From assembly GCA_963779735.1 (NCBI GenBank), contig CAVZZJ010000007.1, positions 653,158 to 717,157 on the forward strand: 64,000 nt of DNA. Direction: 5' to 3'. This document shows, piece after piece, positions 1-10,670 of this stretch (its first letter is position 1; every line of letters begins with the position of its first letter). A program made the translations under genes and the position numbers. This DNA is from Bog-473 sp963779735. Lineage in GTDB: Bacteria > Actinomycetota > Acidimicrobiia > Acidimicrobiales > RAAP-2. The notes beneath the pieces are model-generated. The model was given only the letters and a program-made list of their open reading frames with translations, ran no database searches and had not been told where the DNA came from.

Positions 1-2
1 TA

Positions 3-416
3 CTCCTGGACTCCACCGGCAAGCTGCCCATTTACCGGAGCGGAGGTGAAAACCTCGGCGTCCCTTTCGTCGGTCTCGCTCGCGGCCTGTCGCACTACCT
101 ACCGCTCTTCCCGACGACGGCCTCGGCTCTGTGGCTGGGCGAGCTCCTGGTCCTCACGCTCGTGATCGTGGGCGCCGCTCTGTCGTTCCGAACTGCTCCG
201 GTCGAGTTCCGCACGCTATGGATCGTCTCCGTGCTACTGGTGCTCAGCACGGCCACGGGAATTTGGTTGGGCGATGTCGGTTTTCGGAGCCTCGATGACG
301 CCTACCTGATGAGCTGGCTGCTGCTGCTCTACCGACGAGGGCCTATCTGGCCCTGGGGGCTGATCTGTGCCGGTACCTGGATCGTCGTCTTCGTCGAGCT
401 CGTGAAGTTCATCTGA
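3..416 (+). CDS. C-terminal part of an integral membrane protein (5' end outside window)
   Basis: The reading frame is open from the first bases of the window to a stop at 416, so only about 137 C-terminal residues are present. It has at least three hydrophobic stretches: one around the internal ATG at 162, one at 'IVSVLLVLST', and a last one ending 'FVELVKFI'. I do not recognise a family. The aromatic, leucine-rich stretches suggest an acyltransferase-like or polymer-export membrane protein, but that is only an impression. Confidence 0.6.
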   Translation, partial: LLDSTGKLPIYRSGGENLGVPFVGLARGLSHYLPLFPTTASALWLGELLVLTLVIVGAALSFRTAPVEFRTLWIVSVLLVLSTATGIWLGDVGFRSLDDAYLMSWLLLLYRRGPIWPWGLICAGTWIVVFVELVKFI

Positions 417-501
417 TCCCCCTACTCGTGGGTCTGGTGGGGCGAGTCCGGGCCGCACGGGCTCGATTGCGCGAGAGCTGTGCTGTTACGGTCTCGGGCC
501 G

Positions 502-990
502 ATGACCCAGATCGACCTCCTACTTGCCGCCAACAAGGGCTACGCCGCGGCCCGAGCCAACGTCGCCGACCCCCGCCCGGGCCGGCGCTTAGCGGTTGTC
601 ACCTGCATGGACGCGCGAATCGACGTCTTTGCCGTCCTCGGGCTGCACCTGGGGGAGGCACACGTCGTTCGCAACGCCGGGGGGCGCGTGACCGACGATG
701 TTCTTCGCAGCCTCGCCCTGTCGAGCCAGGTGCTCGGGGTGGACACCGTCGTCGTCATGCAGCACACCAAATGCGGTCTCACAGGCGTGTCCGACGACGA
801 ACTACGAAAACTGACCGGCGCCGAGCTGGGCTTCTACCCCATCGATGACCATGCTGCCGCCCTGCGAGAAGACATCGCCCTCCTCACGACAAAACCGTAC
901 CTCAGCCCGCTAAAAGTGATCGCTGGATTCATCTACGACGTGGAAAGCGGAGAACTCGACGATGTCGTCTCCTGGGAGCGACCTTTTTGA
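502..990 (+). CDS. Beta-class carbonic anhydrase
   Basis: Predicted to interconvert CO2 and bicarbonate with a zinc ion in the cytoplasm. The beta-class signature is complete: Cys35, Asp37 and Arg39 in 'CMDAR', and His88 and Cys91 in 'HTKCG'. Cys35, His88 and Cys91 would be the zinc ligands, with Asp37/Arg39 as the dyad. At 162 residues it matches the short actinobacterial form. The ATG at 502 is the first start that keeps the conserved N-terminus; no strong ribosome binding site precedes it. It stands alone between a membrane gene and a convergent DUF222 gene, so context adds nothing to its role. Confidence 0.93.
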   Translation: MTQIDLLLAANKGYAAARANVADPRPGRRLAVVTCMDARIDVFAVLGLHLGEAHVVRNAGGRVTDDVLRSLALSSQVLGVDTVVVMQHTKCGLTGVSDDELRKLTGAELGFYPIDDHAAALREDIALLTTKPYLSPLKVIAGFIYDVESGELDDVVSWERPF

Positions 991-1096
991 TCAGTAGCGC
1001 GACGCTGGAAGCCGCTCCCCCGACCCGCCTGCTCTCCCCGGCCCCAGCCTCATCCCGCTCGAGATCCCCGCTCGGGGCCCTGCCCCCTCGGGTGGC

Positions 1097-2296
<1,200 letters not shown>

Positions 2297-2418
2297 CAGT
2301 GAATTGAACCAGAGGGGTGTGACACGGAAAACTGGAAGACCCAGGCCTGGGAGTCACGCCGCGATCAGAGTCACCCGAACTACCGTGTGATCGTTCGGTG
2401 GCGAGCTAAAGGAGACGT

Positions 2419-3921
2419 ATGCCATTTGATGTTGCACAGGCGCTGCGCGCTCGCCACGGCGAAAACTACACACTCCATGACGCGCACCTGAATCACCAGC
2501 TGGCACGCGTCCTCAAGACGATCGGGTTTGACCGCTTCTACGTGCGCGGCGAGGGGTCGTACCTGTTCGACGCCGAGGGTGCGCGGTATCTCGATCTCCT
2601 TTCTGGATTCGGCGTGTATGCGCTCGGCCGCAGCCACCCTGCCCTCAAGGCGGCACTCCATCAGGCCATCGATCTCGATCTCCCGAACATGGTCCAGATG
2701 GACTGCGCACTCCTGCCCGGACTGCTGGCCGAGCAACTGGTCGCTCGCTGCCCTGACAACATCAACCGCGTGTTCTTCTGTAACTCAGGTGCAGAGGCCA
2801 TCGAATCGGCGATCAAGTTCGCCAGACAAGCCACCCGTCGTCCGAGAATCCTCTTCGCCGAACACGCGTTTCACGGCTTGAGCACAGGGGCACTCTCATT
2901 GAACGGTGGCGCCGACTTCCGAGAGGGTTTTGGACAGTTGCTTCCTGGATGCACGGCAGTCCCTTTCGGCGACATCTCGGCCCTTCACACGGAGCTGCGG
3001 CAAGGTGACGTCGCCGCCTTCGTCGTAGAGCCGATTCAGGGCAAGGGCGTCTACATGGCCTCGCCCGAGTACTGGAGAGAGGCAAGTGAACTTTGCCGAC
3101 GATACAAGTCATTGCTGGTGATCGACGAGGTTCAGACCGGTGTCGGGCGCACCGGCAAGTTCTTCTGTTTCGAGCATTGGGATCTCAAGCCAGACATCAT
3201 CACGATCTCCAAAGCCCTCTCCGGGGGTTACGTACCAATCGGCGCGATGCTGACCACGGACCGAATCTTCTCGTCCGTCTACAGCTCACTCGAGAAGGCA
3301 CTGAAACATTCATCGACCTTCGGCCGCAACCAGTTGGCGATGGTGGCCGGGCTAGCCACTCTTGCCACGTTCGATGACGAAAACATCATCGAACGGGCAC
3401 AGGGAACGGGCGAACGGTTCGGGGCAGCGCTCGAACCTCTGGTCGAGCGGTACGAGATGTTCCACGAAGTCCGGGGAAAGGGATTGATGATCGGTCTCGA
3501 GTTTGGTCCGCCCACATCGCGGACCCTGCGCAGGCGTTACAACACACTCGAGCGAATCCGACCCGCCATACTCTCCCAAATGCTCGTGGTGCCCCTCTTC
3601 CACCGGCACAGAATCTTGACACAGGTGGCTGCCGACAACGTCAACATCATCAAACTTCTTCCGTCCCTCGTTTGCGGACAGGAAGAGGTCGATTACTTCA
3701 TTGCCGCCCTCGACGACGTCCTTCATGACGCGCATCATGGCTCCGGTCTTCTGTTTGAGTTCGGCGGGACTATGGCCAAGGGCGCTCTCCGACGGTCTGG
3801 AAAGCCACGTCCTGAAGCACCGTACGAAATTCCGCCCGTTAACGGAAAAAGGGGTGGATCCGTGCCTGGACCGGACCACGGAGAGTCCGCTGACTTGTCA
3901 GTCCCGAGTGGACCTTCATGA
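2419..3921 (+). CDS. Class III (fold type I) PLP-dependent aminotransferase
   Basis: A 500-residue member of the acetylornithine/ornithine aminotransferase superfamily. Visible landmarks are the phosphate-binding 'SGAEA' at 123-127, the PLP ring-contacting Asp236 in 'IDEVQTGVGRTG', and the Schiff-base Lys265 in 'ISKALSGGY'. A clear Shine-Dalgarno (AAAGGAG, 2408-2414) fixes the ATG start. The last ~60 residues, rich in Pro/Gly/Arg, go beyond the usual family end. The next gene overlaps by 4 bp (ATGA) and encodes an HpnA-like epimerase. HpnO, which makes aminobacteriohopanetriol, belongs to this aminotransferase family, so a hopanoid or amino-lipid role is possible. The substrate cannot be read from sequence. 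Confidence 0.88.
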   Translation: MPFDVAQALRARHGENYTLHDAHLNHQLARVLKTIGFDRFYVRGEGSYLFDAEGARYLDLLSGFGVYALGRSHPALKAALHQAIDLDLPNMVQMDCALLPGLLAEQLVARCPDNINRVFFCNSGAEAIESAIKFARQATRRPRILFAEHAFHGLSTGALSLNGGADFREGFGQLLPGCTAVPFGDISALHTELRQGDVAAFVVEPIQGKGVYMASPEYWREASELCRRYKSLLVIDEVQTGVGRTGKFFCFEHWDLKPDIITISKALSGGYVPIGAMLTTDRIFSSVYSSLEKALKHSSTFGRNQLAMVAGLATLATFDDENIIERAQGTGERFGAALEPLVERYEMFHEVRGKGLMIGLEFGPPTSRTLRRRYNTLERIRPAILSQMLVVPLFHRHRILTQVAADNVNIIKLLPSLVCGQEEVDYFIAALDDVLHDAHHGSGLLFEFGGTMAKGALRRSGKPRPEAPYEIPPVNGKRGGSVPGPDHGESADLSVPSGPS

Positions 3922-5027
3922 ACCCTCGGTCACATCGCCCCAACTCGACCTCCACCAACTCGACTTCTAACGGTCCGACGATCACCCAGGGAGACCGTGT
4001 CGTCGTCTCGGGAGCTGGTGGGTTCATCGGTTCGGCAGTCGTGCGCGCGCTACTTCGACGCGGCGCTCACGTCGTGGCGCTGGTCGAGCCCGAAGGCGAT
4101 CATCCGAATTTGGAAGGGCTCGATGTAGAGCGCGTCTCTCTGGACGTGCGAGACGCCGAAGCTGTGCGGGCCGCCTGCGCCAACGTCCGCTTCATCTTCC
4201 ATTTGGCCGCGCTCTATCGATTCTGGGCCCGACAGCCAAAGGACTTCTACGACGTGAACGTCGGTGGTGTGCTCAACATTCTCGAAGCGGCTCGTCGGGG
4301 AACATGCGAACGCGTCGTCTACACGAGCACCGTGGGTGTCCTTGGTTTGGCCGGCGCGGCCCAAGGTCAGGCCGCAGATGAGACGTGTTACGCCGACATC
4401 TCCCACCTGTTCGGAATCTACAAGCGCACGAAGTATGTTGCCGAGCACGAAGTGCTCCGCGCAGCAGCCCAAGGCGTCCCGGTCTCTCTTGTGCTCCCAA
4501 CCTTTCCTCTCGGCCCCGGCGACACAAAACCGACACCGACCGGCAAGGTCGTTGTCGACTTTCTCAATGGCCGCATCCCCGCATTCGTCGACACCACTCT
4601 GAACGTGGTTCATGTGGACGACTTGGCCCTGGCTCACCTCTTGGCACTCGAGCGTGGGACCATAGGGAGGAGCTACATCGTCGGCGGAGAGAACATGGGA
4701 ATGGGCCCCTTTCTCGCGGCCCTAGCGGAGTGCACGAGTCTTCCGGTTCCGAAACGACAAATTCCACGCACCGTTGCAATTGGCGTTGGCGCCCTGTCAC
4801 AGCTAGTGGAGGGAAGGCTGCTTCACCGCGAACCCACCGTGCCCCTTGAGGCGGCGCGTATGTCAACCACGAACATGATGTTTGACGATACGAGGGCCCG
4901 CACGGAACTCGGTCACTCCCCCCGTCCCGCAGCAGAGGCCATAGCGGACTCGGCTCGCTGGTTCGTTCGGCACGGGTACGTCAATGCCAATAGATCGAGC
5001 CGAATACGTTTTCCCGCTACAGCCTGA
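3918..5027 (+). CDS. HpnA-like NAD-dependent sugar epimerase/dehydratase (extended SDR)
   Basis: A 369-residue extended short-chain dehydrogenase. The nucleotide-binding motif 'GAGGFIG' is at 32-38 after a Ser/Thr-rich leader, and the catalytic Tyr168-x3-Lys172 pair lies in 'IYKRTK'. Overall it resembles the 'hopanoid-associated sugar epimerase' (HpnA) group; substrate specificity is unproven. Its ATG overlaps the stop of the aminotransferase gene (ATGA), so the two are translationally coupled and probably act in one pathway. The N-terminal ~25 residues are low complexity, so a later start is conceivable. Confidence 0.85.
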   Translation: MNPRSHRPNSTSTNSTSNGPTITQGDRVVVSGAGGFIGSAVVRALLRRGAHVVALVEPEGDHPNLEGLDVERVSLDVRDAEAVRAACANVRFIFHLAALYRFWARQPKDFYDVNVGGVLNILEAARRGTCERVVYTSTVGVLGLAGAAQGQAADETCYADISHLFGIYKRTKYVAEHEVLRAAAQGVPVSLVLPTFPLGPGDTKPTPTGKVVVDFLNGRIPAFVDTTLNVVHVDDLALAHLLALERGTIGRSYIVGGENMGMGPFLAALAECTSLPVPKRQIPRTVAIGVGALSQLVEGRLLHREPTVPLEAARMSTTNMMFDDTRARTELGHSPRPAAEAIADSARWFVRHGYVNANRSSRIRFPATA

Positions 5028-5139
5028 CGGCCGCGGGGGGTGCCGTGGTCCCAGACGATCCCGTCCGCTTGGCGGTGCTCTCTGCCACTCTGCCGTAACG
5101 AACGGCCACCGCGGCCGGAGGCAAAGGGACGAACCTCCG

Positions 5140-5177
5140 CTGGTCAGACCGTTCGTCGCTGGTCAGACCGTTCGTCG
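5140..5177. repeat. Tandem 19-bp repeat, two copies
   Basis: The unit CTGGTCAGACCGTTCGTCG occurs at 5140-5158 and directly again at 5159-5177. It lies in the gap between the epimerase gene and the convergent GH16 fusion gene. No function is apparent. Confidence 0.85.
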
Positions 5178-5237
5178 ACTCCCGCTCTCTGCGTCAAACG
5201 CGTAGAGCCGCCAACTATGTAACGAGTTCCGTACTAG

Positions 5238-6043
5238 ACCTATATGCTCAGCCACTTTATTCAGCTTTATTCAGCCAATGACAAGTGATCAGTTGTACTG
5301 ATTGATGTAGATATAGGGTACCTCAACTGTCGCCGTAGAGGAGGGGCTGATGGCTGCGTCACCGCCCGGAATCCAACCCTCGGCTTGAAGGGATACTCGC
5401 ATCTCCTGAGCCGGATCAGCTCCGCTGCTGGCCGGGAATGTTGCCTTTGTTATGCCATCAATTGAGACGGTCAGTTCGGATGGGGTCCACGTAACCAAGA
5501 AGGTGTGGTACTTACCATCATTGAGGTTGACGCCGGTGTCTTGGTTGCCATCGGCCATGTCGAAGTTCGGCGCGTCGTTGCTCAAAAGGCTGTTCACGCT
5601 GATATCGTCACCAAAGTCGGGCTGAGTCTCTGCGAAGTCGACCTCGTTGGTCCACGCTCCGCTCGTAGGCCACATCAGGAAGGCAATCTTGTAGTTCTGT
5701 GGTCCGGTCTCCGAGTCGAGTTTGATCGCCATTCCCACCTGGCCGTACTCGAAACCTTGCTGATTCATCGGTTGGGGTGCGGCAGTAACCGCGGTGCCGC
5801 TACTGTCGGTGTGCAGGTCGTAAAACAAAGAACCATTCGCTACCGAGAGCACCTCGTTGGGTTCATAGGTCGCTTCGCTGCCGTCACCCGCTGGACCGCC
5901 GTTGTACTCACCGAACTCGTCACCATAGACATTGTCAAAGTCCCCTACAGGGGCTGGGGTATTAAAGTCCTCAGTGAAGATACGGCTATAGCCACTTGGG
6001 GCAGCCGCGGGCATGGCTGGTGCTGACGTGCACGGACACTGGG
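5238..6043. repeat. GH16 cassette copy 1 of 3 (806 bp)
   Basis: The segment from ACCTATATGCTCAGCC to CACGGACACTGGG recurs at 9865-10670 and 29380-30185 with the same length and near-identical bases. It covers the last ~251 codons of the resident gene, the stop codon and about 50 bp of 3' flank. Flank similarity is mosaic: copies 1 and 2 share CCAACTATGTAACGAGT upstream, while copies 1 and 3 share TCCGTACTAG there and the next ~40 bp of linker-coding DNA. This is a shuffled or gene-converted module, not three whole-gene duplicates. Confidence 0.97.
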
Positions 6044-7898
6044 CTTGGGTGGTTGAACCACCCCCAGATGTCGTCGTGGTGGTCGTTGTGGTCGTCGTGG
6101 TCGGGGCGGTCGTGGTGGTCGTGGAGGTCGGGGCGGTCCCCGTGGTCGTCGTCGTCGTCGTGGTCTCCGGCGTCGTGGGCGTGGTGGTGGGGGCCGTCGT
6201 CGTGGTGGTGGTGGTCTCCGGCGTCGTGGGGGCCGTCGTCGGTGTGACCGTGGTCGTGGTGGTGGTGGTCGTCGTCGTCGGTGTGACCGCGACGGTGACC
6301 GTGGTGCTGGTGGACGATCCCGTGGCGGTACCTGGTTGTGTTGCTGGCGGAGTACCCGTGGTCGGCGCAGCGCTCGTCGGTGGCGAGGTGGTCGACGTGG
6401 TGGTTGAGGACGTCGGTGCCGGGGCCGTCAACGTCGGAGTCTGACCGAAGTCGCTGATAACCGCGTCAAAGCTGTCCGGGTTCGTCGTCGGGCTGATCCT
6501 CGAGGCATTGACGTCCCACAACGTCGCCTCGTAGACGTTGTGGGCGGCCATCCACCCCGCCATGTCGTTGATGAAGCTCGGGTCGTCACCACCCGATGTA
6601 ACAGCGCCCGACTCAAAGACCGGAGCACCGTTGTTCGAAACTCCCGGTCCCACTCCCCACTCGGGAATCGTTACGGGTTTACCCTGCTCCGCTGCGAACG
6701 TCGCCAACCAATTGAGGCCGTACGGCTCAGTCTCGATCTTGGTGAACTCCGCAGCTGTCCCGGGATAACTCCCAGGCGCGTTATCGAAGACATCGAGACC
6801 TATGAGATCGACATAGCTGCTTCCTGGGTAGTAGTTCTCCAGGTTGCCCGCTGCGTTCACAGGACCGGTAGGGTTCCACTCGAACTGGAAGTTCGCGCCC
6901 CGTACCGACCGCATGGCGGTTACGATCTGTTGCCAGTAGGCGTCGAACTCGTCGGCATGGCCACTCCAATTGAAATCCCAACCCAATCGGAGGATGGAAC
7001 TGCCCTGTCCACCTGCAACGAGGGAAGTCGCCAAGGTAACGAAGTACTGGTTGTAGTCGCCAGTGGACCCCTCCGACAGTGTGGCTCCGCCGGTGCGCGG
7101 CAGCATCGGCACGTCCCAGATCAGTTTGTAACCGGTGCCGCCCCATCGCGAGAGCAACGGGGACGGGTCAGTGAGTGTCTGCCATGACCTGGCGTTCAGA
7201 ATCACCATTACGAAGTTCGGTTGCTGCCCAATTGCCTCTCCCAGTGCGGCGACGGTACGCACATTGGAGTTACCGGCGTAGACGCCGAACCGGCTGCTTG
7301 CGCTCGCTGCGGCGGCGTGTTGTGGCGGTGCGTAACTCAACAGCTTCACAGGAAGCACAGCCATGACGGACACAACCAATGCAACTACCACCCCAATCCG
7401 GGCCCACCGTAGTGCCCCCTCACCCATCCATCGCTCTCTCCTGGTTCGGGACGGGCGAGACGTTGCGCCCACGAGAGGACGGACTGCCGGAACCGGTGAC
7501 GCTGCGCCGCCGTAAGCGCTGCGGGACGGAGACTCAGGCACTCTCCGCATGGGAGTGACGGTCCTCACGGCTCGCGCCGGCAGATCGTCGTATGACTTCG
7601 TACCCCCATCGCTGACCAGCCGGGTGGCTACTCCGTCGTCGGAGAAGAACCGAAACTCGTGCACACCCAATGGATCAGGCTGCCATCCGCGAGCTTCCGA
7701 CAGACCGAGCCCTGTTGCGTCAACAGGCTTTGCGACACTCCTCCGTGGGACCATGCCGGTCTGAATGTGAGGGGGAGGATCGAAGGACGTCTTTCCGCCA
7801 TCGCTGACCAGGCGAGTGGCCTTTCCATCGTCGGAGAAGAACCGAAACTCATGAACGCCGAACGGGTCGCGCTGCCAACCCTTTGAGATGTCCGCCAT
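5289..7898 (-). CDS. Membrane-anchored GH26-like plus GH16 fusion glycosidase
   Basis: 869 residues, start supported by AGGAG. Two copies of a 'GWQ.DP.GVHEFRFFSDDG' module lie at about 7-35 and 71-100. A single membrane segment follows around 167-189, then a GH26 (beta-mannanase-like) domain at about 205-490 with candidate nucleophile Glu in 'IPEWG'. Thr/Pro linkers run from about 495 to 615. The C-terminal GH16 domain has an intact E752-x-D754-x-x-E757. The usual GH26 'WEFN' acid/base position reads 'WDFN', so that domain may be weakened. The likely location is the outer face of the membrane, cutting or remodelling an exopolysaccharide. It is convergent to the upstream SDR gene. Confidence 0.85.
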   Translation of the reverse strand: MADISKGWQRDPFGVHEFRFFSDDGKATRLVSDGGKTSFDPPPHIQTGMVPRRSVAKPVDATGLGLSEARGWQPDPLGVHEFRFFSDDGVATRLVSDGGTKSYDDLPARAVRTVTPMRRVPESPSRSAYGGAASPVPAVRPLVGATSRPSRTRRERWMGEGALRWARIGVVVALVVSVMAVLPVKLLSYAPPQHAAAASASSRFGVYAGNSNVRTVAALGEAIGQQPNFVMVILNARSWQTLTDPSPLLSRWGGTGYKLIWDVPMLPRTGGATLSEGSTGDYNQYFVTLATSLVAGGQGSSILRLGWDFNWSGHADEFDAYWQQIVTAMRSVRGANFQFEWNPTGPVNAAGNLENYYPGSSYVDLIGLDVFDNAPGSYPGTAAEFTKIETEPYGLNWLATFAAEQGKPVTIPEWGVGPGVSNNGAPVFESGAVTSGGDDPSFINDMAGWMAAHNVYEATLWDVNASRISPTTNPDSFDAVISDFGQTPTLTAPAPTSSTTTSTTSPPTSAAPTTGTPPATQPGTATGSSTSTTVTVAVTPTTTTTTTTTTVTPTTAPTTPETTTTTTTAPTTTPTTPETTTTTTTTGTAPTSTTTTTAPTTTTTTTTTTTSGGGSTTQAQCPCTSAPAMPAAAPSGYSRIFTEDFNTPAPVGDFDNVYGDEFGEYNGGPAGDGSEATYEPNEVLSVANGSLFYDLHTDSSGTAVTAAPQPMNQQGFEYGQVGMAIKLDSETGPQNYKIAFLMWPTSGAWTNEVDFAETQPDFGDDISVNSLLSNDAPNFDMADGNQDTGVNLNDGKYHTFLVTWTPSELTVSIDGITKATFPASSGADPAQEMRVSLQAEGWIPGGDAAISPSSTATVEVPYIYINQYN

Positions 7899-8416
7899 AG
7901 GATCTCCTGAGAATTATGGCCCAGAACGACGAACGGTTGAGTGACGTGAGGATGAACACTTGGCGGGAAAATGAACACTTTGCGCGGGGAAGATGAACAC
8001 TTCGCGACTACTTGATGTGCGCTGAGAGCAGCCTGCGACATCCTGGCCAACTCGATGGAGATCTGCATCGAAGCCTGACGCCCGCGAACAGGAAATGCGG
8101 AGGCTTTCGGCCCAGAATACCTTCGACCAATTATAAGGAATCGAGCTTCGCCCGTTCGGCCGTGTGAACCGGGTGGACGAAAGACGAGAACCTATGAGGC
8201 TTCCCGCTCACTCCACACGGTGGCGCCGTTCACTCCGTCGAGTGGGCAGCCAGATGCTTGGCAGTCGTGCTCCCGGTCGTTCGATCGGTTTCCTGATTTC
8301 ACGCTGCAGGAGGTGTTCCACGGGCTGGGACGAGCCGCTCGGTGAAGAGGGCTTCACGGGTCCGCGCCACCAGGCTCATCGGTCCTCGAGGGTTTTCCCG
8401 AGCCGGGCTGTCCACC
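7899..8416. other. Gene-free gap with IS21-like end repeats
   Basis: No convincing gene on either strand. The first 100 bp form the upstream region of the GH26/GH16 gene and contain three ATGAACACTT units, described separately. The remainder (about 8010-8416) holds only short overlapping frames without recognisable motifs. Confidence 0.6.
7952..8002. repeat. Three spaced ATGAACACTT repeats, possible IS21-type terminal repeats
   Basis: ATGAACACTT occurs at 7952, 7971 and 7993, each followed by a G/C-rich spacer such as TGCGCGGGGAAG. IS21-family elements carry multiple short terminal repeats of this general 'tgttcat' type. No IstA or IstB reading frame is nearby, so this could be a solo end left by a deleted element or a protein-binding array in front of the gene that starts at 7898. 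Confidence 0.4.
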
Positions 8417-9328
8417 TCACCGACGCCCCTTGTTCGCCCTCTCTCTGCGGAACGCCCTTCGGACAACCCGCATGGTCACAATTGGTGAAAAGAAAAGTGA
8501 CTCCGCGAGACCGCTGAGTTGTCCTAGACGATCGTGACGGGATCGTGCTTCGCTCGCACGGAACATCGCCGAACTGGCGCGACCGGTCATTACCACTGCC
8601 ATGCCAGCTTTGGCTGCCTTTAGATCCTCAGCTTGCCCGCGGGCCTCTGCCGCCCACATGTGTTGCGTCAGTACCATTTTGATCTCTCGGCCTCCTACCG
8701 GCAAATCCAGCCATACGTTACTTCCGTGTCGGCGGTACTCGGCCATGACAACAGGGAGGAAAGTGACCGTGCTCTCGCGAGCAATGCGAAATAGGAGATC
8801 GAGATCCTCACCAAGACTGAGGAGGGAGTTGAACCCTCCGACCTCCTCGATAAGCGACTTTCTGATCATCGTGGACGAGAGAAGAATCTTTCCATCACCT
8901 CGGAGAAAGTCGCTGTATTGGGCTTCCCTCGAAAATCCGGGGCCGATCAGCTCCCCATTCTCATCTATGTACCGAAACTGTGTATGACACAAGCCGACTG
9001 TCTCATCTCGCATCGCTTCAAATTGGGCGAGCAGCCGATCGGGCAGCATGCGATCGTCGTCGTCGAGGAAGGCCACTAACTCAGATCGTGCATGCCCAAT
9101 CCCAACATTCCGCGCAATGGATACCCCGCGTTGGCGTTGTCGGACGACCCGCACCCTCTTGTCATCTCGTTCGATATCAGAAAGGTCGTCTTCACAACCG
9201 TCCAAGACAACGATGAGCTCCCAATCCTCAAGCGTTTGCGACTGGACGGACGCAATGCTTTCACGAAGAAACCGTCCGCCACGAGCGCTGGGGATCACCA
9301 CACTCACATCGGGAATGCTCATCCTCAT
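8417..9328 (-). CDS. Family 2 glycosyltransferase
   Basis: About 303 residues with a GT-A fold: 'VSVVIPSARGG' at the N-terminus, the nucleotide-binding 'VVLDGCEDD', and the metal-binding D-x-D region in 'VAFLDDDDRML'. A 'LGEDLDLLFRIA' acceptor-side motif follows. No membrane segments, so it is a cytoplasmic or membrane-associated enzyme adding one sugar to a lipid-linked glycan. The ATG at 9328 is preferred because GAGGA lies six bases upstream; a TTG at 9340 in the same frame is less likely. The acceptor and donor cannot be assigned. Confidence 0.88.
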   Translation of the reverse strand: MRMSIPDVSVVIPSARGGRFLRESIASVQSQTLEDWELIVVLDGCEDDLSDIERDDKRVRVVRQRQRGVSIARNVGIGHARSELVAFLDDDDRMLPDRLLAQFEAMRDETVGLCHTQFRYIDENGELIGPGFSREAQYSDFLRGDGKILLSSTMIRKSLIEEVGGFNSLLSLGEDLDLLFRIARESTVTFLPVVMAEYRRHGSNVWLDLPVGGREIKMVLTQHMWAAEARGQAEDLKAAKAGMAVVMTGRASSAMFRASEARSRHDRLGQLSGLAESLFFSPIVTMRVVRRAFRRERANKGRR

Positions 9329-9399
9329 TTTGGTCCTCAACTTGGGCCAGCCGAACGGGCCGCAGCTTAGTGGCTCTCAGCGTCTGAATGCGGAGCAGC

Positions 9400-9600
9400 C
9401 CTTCACGACCATCCGCCAACTCGGCCAGAGGTTCTGCAACCGCTGCAGTACTCCACAACGGCGCCAAGGAGACCCCTCGGCGAAACAGAACATCGGCTCG
9501 AAACTCCATTCCCCTTGTAATGCTGACCGGTGCCCTCCTCGGTCTCGGTGTGCTTCTCAACGAGCAAGGCATCGATGTCGAGGATCACGGTAGAGACGCA
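9400..9600 (-). pseudogene. IS1380-family transposase remnant
   Basis: One minus-strand frame reads 'STVILDIDALLVEKHTETE' and 'QHYKG', matching the conserved 'VLDIDxTLV..H..K.G....YKGG' block of IS1380-type DDE transposases. The next block ('FEPMFCFAEG', expected 'F.P.LCF.D') lies in a different frame, and the rest is lost. Several frameshifts and large deletions make it non-functional. It sits between a glycosyltransferase gene and the second GH16 cassette. Confidence 0.55.
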
Positions 9601-9864
9601 TTTCCGAGGTCCAACCGCTCGACGGAAAAGCCAAGAACGTGTAGTCCGACATGGCCCACCACCTGGTGACCGTCGGATGCCATAACCAGACGACGCCCGA
9701 AACCTCAGTTTCCCTGACTGGAGGACAGCCTCGGATGGCGCGCTGTTCAGTTCATGCTGTTCCGTGAATGATCCGAGCAAGCTTGGATTCGTTGTCGGGA
9801 CCCAGGTCGATTCCCGGCGGATTCGAACATAAGCCAACTATGTAACGAGTGTTTGCGGACTGGG

Positions 9865-10670
9865 ACCTATATGCTCAGCCACTTTATTCAGCTTTATTCA
9901 GCCAATGACAAGTGATCAGTTGTACTGATTGATGTAGATATAGGGTACCTCAACTGTCGCCGTAGAGGAGGGGCTGATGGCTGCGTCACCGCCCGGAATC
10001 CAACCCTCGGCTTGAAGGGATACTCGCATCTCCTGAGCCGGATCAGCTCCGCTGCTGGCCGGGAATGTTGCCTTTGTTATGCCATCAATTGAGACGGTCA
10101 GTTCGGATGGGGTCCACGTAACCAAGAAGGTGTGGTACTTACCATCATTGAGGTTGACGCCGGTGTCTTGGTTGCCATCGGCCATGTCGAAGTTCGGCGC
10201 GTCGTTGCTCAAAAGGCTGTTCACGCTGATATCGTCACCAAAGTCGGGCTGAGTCTCTGCGAAGTCGACCTCGTTGGTCCACGCTCCGCTCGTAGGCCAC
10301 ATCAGGAAGGCAATCTTGTAGTTCTGTGGTCCGGTCTCCGAGTCGAGTTTGATCGCCATTCCCACCTGGCCGTACTCGAAACCTTGCTGATTCATCGGTT
10401 GGGGTGCGGCAGTAACCGCGGTGCCGCTACTGTCGGTGTGCAGGTCGTAAAACAAAGAACCATTCGCTACCGAGAGCACCTCGTTGGGTTCATAGGTCGC
10501 TTCGCTGCCGTCACCCGCTGGACCGCCGTTGTACTCACCGAACTCGTCACCATAGACATTGTCAAAGTCCCCTACAGGGGCTGGGGTATTAAAGTCCTCA
10601 GTGAAGATACGGCTATAGCCACTTGGGGCAGCCGCGGGCATGGCTGGTGCTGACGTGCACGGACACTGGG
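9865..10670. repeat. GH16 cassette copy 2 of 3 (806 bp)
   Basis: Same length and essentially the same sequence as 5238-6043. Identity to copy 1 stops abruptly after CACGGACACTGGG, where this gene continues with a different Thr/Pro linker. That linker is in turn shared with copy 3 over the stretch coding 'APSIRRPATTTTAPRPTTT'. Confidence 0.97.

Noticed and set aside
5505..6026. 173-residue plus-strand frame found unchanged in all three GH16 cassettes
   Set aside because: Its conservation simply follows from identical DNA; the minus strand encodes the GH16 catalytic motif.
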